The translations under genes were made by a program, and so were the position numbers. Positions 60,996-64,000 of a stretch of DNA of 64,000 nucleotides are shown one piece after another. Source of the DNA: Tetrastigma voinierianum (lineage: Eukaryota; Streptophyta; Magnoliopsida; Vitales; Vitaceae); assembly GCA_016808115.1 (NCBI GenBank), contig JAEQBH010003948.1, positions 62,001 to 126,000 on the forward strand, in the 5' to 3' direction. Within the stretch, counting starts at the first letter, position 1. The number at the start of each line of letters is the position of its first letter. The notes beneath the pieces are model-generated. The model saw only the letters and a list, made by a program, of their open reading frames with translations, ran no database searches and was not told the DNA's origin.

Positions 60996-63335
60996 TAGTA
61001 AGACCCGAGAAATTCCAATTTCTGGAATAAGGGCAAAAACGTAATTTTGATTACAAAATCAGAATTACTAAGTAAAAATCGCAATTAATTTCTGCATCTC
61101 GATGACGTGTCGATTGCAATCTGCTGGAATCATCTCGCGAAATCTAGTTGCCACGTAAAATTTCATATAATTTTCCGAGATACGGAGTCGACACGCTTTT
61201 CGAGGCATCATTGCTCGTTCCTCAGAACCGATTGATGCGATTTAAAGGCAGCGTATAGCATGTACTACAAAATTCATAAGTGGTATGGGTAGAGAAATGA
61301 TGAAATGGGTGGCCGAGATAGTGCCAAAAATCAAATCCGTAAAAGAAGCACGTAAAGGTCATTTTGTCAAAGTTTGGTTACTAAAGACAAATTAGGTGAA
61401 CATGGCCCATCTTCTCCAAATTAAACAAAAGGCAAAAAACGCGGAGCTTGATTCGGGGGGGAGATGCAGCAGGCGGAGGAGATCATTGTAAATGGTGATT
61501 CTAGAGAGAGAGTCTCCGACTCTCTCTGAAATACACGCGGATCGGCCATGGATTTCAATGGCAAAGAAGGAAACGCTCTATCGCGAGCGTGCCACGCGTG
61601 GACCCCCAAGCCTATGTAGTTTTACAACCTAAGAGGTAGGATTTTCTCCTACGGCGCTTTATTCCCATTTTTAAGGGCTTATGTTTCGGTTGGTTTGAGA
61701 CGTGATGGGTTGCGGATTTGGCCCCAAAGCTTGGGACCGAATTGATTTCTAATTTTTTAACCTACAGATGGCTGACTCCGCCGTAAATTTAGAGGGCTGT
61801 CTGGTCTTTAATTTCGGAATTTTGCATAAAAATGCATGCTTGAGATGAATAAATGCCGGACATGTTGATCGGCCCCGAAAATACGTGAATCGAAATTGTG
61901 GTGGAATTTTGAGACTTTGGGTCAGTCTGCGATACTAAACCGGTCATTAAGTAGGGGTTGGAATAAATTATGCTTCGGGTGTTTATAAGATAGGAATGGG
62001 TAGCAAATCTTGGCTCCAAAAGGTGAAACCGAGAGTCACATGTGGGCTGCCCGTGACAAACCCATCACTGGCCTTCATAATCGTTAAAATCAGTCCCGGG
62101 TTGTGTAAATTAGATAAAAATCATCCATGTGTTTTGGTATGAACTTGTATGAAATGAATGGCTCGAGTTGGTGTGGGCGAGAAATCAACAGGTTAATGCT
62201 TAATGAGGATTAATGATGAGGTCATGTTCTATATGGGAACATACCCTTGTGTGTATAGGATATTGGGAAGGTAATTGTGATTTGCTCAATTATATGGAAT
62301 ATAATTCGTATATAGGCCATTGGAGATAAATTATGAATTGCTCAATTGAGCCTAATCAACATGCTTGATGTGTTGGAATTACATGTGTAATTATAGTCGA
62401 TTGAAAATATGCATCTTGACATATTGTGTAAATGGATTTTGAAAATGGTATAATGCATTTTCATACGCACCGAGCCTAGAATTAGGTGAGTGCATGACAA
62501 GGTATTTTGTAAAACGATATGTTTGCGAAAGGAATTTCACAGAATGATATTCCGAGAATCGGGTCGAGACGGGCCAATGATCACTTTGACGAGGGACTAT
62601 GACTGCTTTAAAGCTCACCAACCACTCACCTTTGAGGGGTAGTCTCATATTTGTACCGAATATTTGTAGTAAGTGATTTCAAGAACAAAAGTTTGTTTTG
62701 AAAACATTTATTTTCTCATACATGGCTTAGGTAAGTGTGGAGTGAAGCCGTGAGGACTCGTGGATACGGGGTAATCATGCAGACATTCAAGTAGGATCAT
62801 GCATTTACTGGAGTGTGTGTTTACTTTGGAGCATTGCACTGCACTTAGGTAGTGAGTAGCCCACTTAGGGCGATTCTCCTACAGCTTTAGTCATTCCGCC
62901 GTAGACCCCCTTTATTTCAGTACAAGGAGCGCCGAGGAGACATCTCATTTGAGGTTGATTTTGAAGAAGCCATGCAGGCTCGATGGTTTTTGGCGATAAC
63001 ATGTATTAGAATTGTAGATTTTAATATATGTTTGTGTTTGTATAAAGTGCAATCAACTATTGAATTATCGAGATAATTGAAGAAGAAGTTAAGATAATTG
63101 ATCTTATGAGTATTGGTTTACGAGCCCAAGAGGCAATTCTTACTCATGTTTGATATATGTTGTATATATTGGATTGTTTAGACAAAGCTATGCAGGTTAT
63201 GTATTTGGGTAGAGCCCCCGCACAAAGGAGACTCCCGCCCGATTTTCTAAAGTGGCGCTGCAACCCGGGACCTCCACTTGTATCTCCTGGCGGTCGACGG
63301 CAGTCAACTGGACCCCCTAAGCCAGGGGCGCCACA
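60996..63335 (+). mobile_element. 5' LTR of a Tekay/Del-like Ty3/gypsy element, about 2.3 kb
   Basis: The block starts at 'tagtaagacccgagaaattcc' (compare the usual TGTAAGACCCGAGAAATT-type start), directly abutting copia integrase sequence. It ends GGGGCGCCACA. Four bases later comes a methionine-tRNA-like primer site (63,339-63,350), which makes this the 5' LTR of a plus-strand element. It is the inverted partner of the solo LTR at 51,750-54,134. It contains no open frame worth calling. Confidence 0.8.
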
Positions 63336-63338
63336 AAT

Positions 63339-63350
63339 TGGCATCGAGTT
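63339..63350 (+). other. Primer-binding site, tRNA-Met type (degenerate)
   Basis: TGGCATCGAGTT resembles TGGTATCAGAGC, the initiator-methionine site used by chromovirus-type gypsy elements, and lies 3 bases after the LTR's terminal CA. Confidence 0.55.
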
Positions 63351-64000
63351 ATTAGGGTTTATAAATACCTAGAGCTTAGTGTCTATAAGCTAGGTATATG
63401 ATTACCTAGGGCTTGAGGGACTTGGGTCTAGGGCCACGGCCTTAGAATGTGAACTCAAGTATGTGGAAAACCAGGGATTGAGGAAATCACAGAGCCAGGT
63501 AGGGGCAGTCTTGAAATGTAAGAACATCACCACTAGGTGGTTTGATGTGGAGTATAGGTATATGGAAACCTATAGATTGAGGAATTGGGCTTAGGCCATA
63601 GTTAAGAGATAAGAACATCACCACTAGGTGTGGTTCGATGTTAGGTTTAGGTATGAGATTACCTAGGAAAAGGCACGAAACAAAACTAGGACACTCGCAT
63701 GTGTTTTCAGGTGTGATCATGTGGATCAATGAATGGTCAGGATGTATGTGTGATGTGAATGTTTGTGTGCTTAGGTAGATAGCACATAGGCATGTTGGAA
63801 AACAAACCTTGGAGTTTACAATGTGTAAACTGGAACAAGAAAATAAGTGAAATAAATTTAAGCAATTTATTTGGTTTGTTGGAAAAAAAAAAATTAATAT
63901 AGATGAAATAAATTTTAATAAATTTATTGGTGTACTGGAAATTGAAAGAAAATAAATAAATATATTTTGTATTTTCCAAATATTATGAAATAGAAAAAAG
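63351..64000 (+). other. Untranslated leader of the gypsy element, continuing beyond the window
   Basis: It has repeated phrases ('aacatcaccactaggtg' at about 63,525 and 63,613, 'tacctag' several times) and no open gag frame yet. Two related segments of about 85 bp (63,510-63,600 and 63,600-63,680) suggest local tandem duplication in the leader. The last 100 bases are AT-rich. Confidence 0.5.

Noticed and set aside
1..64000. CRISPR arrays, bacterial operons, riboswitches and canonical tRNA or rRNA genes
   Set aside because: No regularly spaced identical short repeats, no bacterial gene organisation and no complete cloverleaf sequence were found; the tRNA-like pieces at 10,885 and 30,311 are better explained as SINE heads.

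Overview
This window looks like AT-rich nuclear DNA from a flowering plant, probably a eudicot. It carries plant-type Ty1/copia and Ty3/gypsy retrotransposons, a CACTA transposon with the CACTACAAGAAAA-type end, a TRIM element, and a receptor kinase of the plant LRR class. No intact protein-coding gene is visible. Every recognisable coding region is broken by frameshifts, stops, truncation or transposon insertion. Copies that otherwise align well differ by many 1-6 base indels. This could be pseudogene decay, uncorrected long-read consensus, or both, and the sequence alone cannot separate them.

The backbone is a decayed gene cluster on the minus strand. Its unit is a gene for the polyadenylation endonuclease CPSF73-I (CPSF subunit 3), followed upstream by an LRR receptor kinase of the MIK2/At1g35710 type. 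I find four CPSF73-like copies: I at about 16.7-21.5 kb, II at 33.5-40.8 kb, III at 41.1-43.9 kb, and IV at 51.25-55.1 kb with its 5' introns continuing to 58.1 kb. There is also a C-terminal scrap at 14.9 kb. The receptor-kinase pseudogene lies at 44.0-47.6 kb, and a second copy of its 3' end lies at 40.9-41.1 kb. Copies II and III are head to tail.

Mobile elements are layered on this array. From left to right: a solo LTR at 1.26-2.87 kb; a 9 kb non-autonomous gypsy-like element at 5.2-14.4 kb with two LTRs and a tRNA-Asp-type primer site; a 400 bp TRIM at 25.4-25.8 kb; a tRNA-derived SINE-like element at 30.3 kb; a copia polymerase fragment at 31.1-31.85 kb; a 3.9 kb CACTA element at 35.6-39.5 kb inside copy II, repeated and interrupted inside copy IV; a 2.4 kb solo LTR at 51.75-54.13 kb inside copy IV; a truncated copia element at 58.1-61.0 kb; and the 5' LTR of a Tekay/Del-like gypsy element at 61.0-63.3 kb that runs off the window end.

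A block of degenerate repeats of about 110 bp (block X) occurs at 1-3.8 kb and 48.9-51.25 kb. The stretches 22.3-25.4, 25.8-30.3 and 47.6-48.7 kb hold no gene I can recognise. Boundaries are approximate, usually to within 10-50 bases, because they come from reading paralogous copies against each other by eye.
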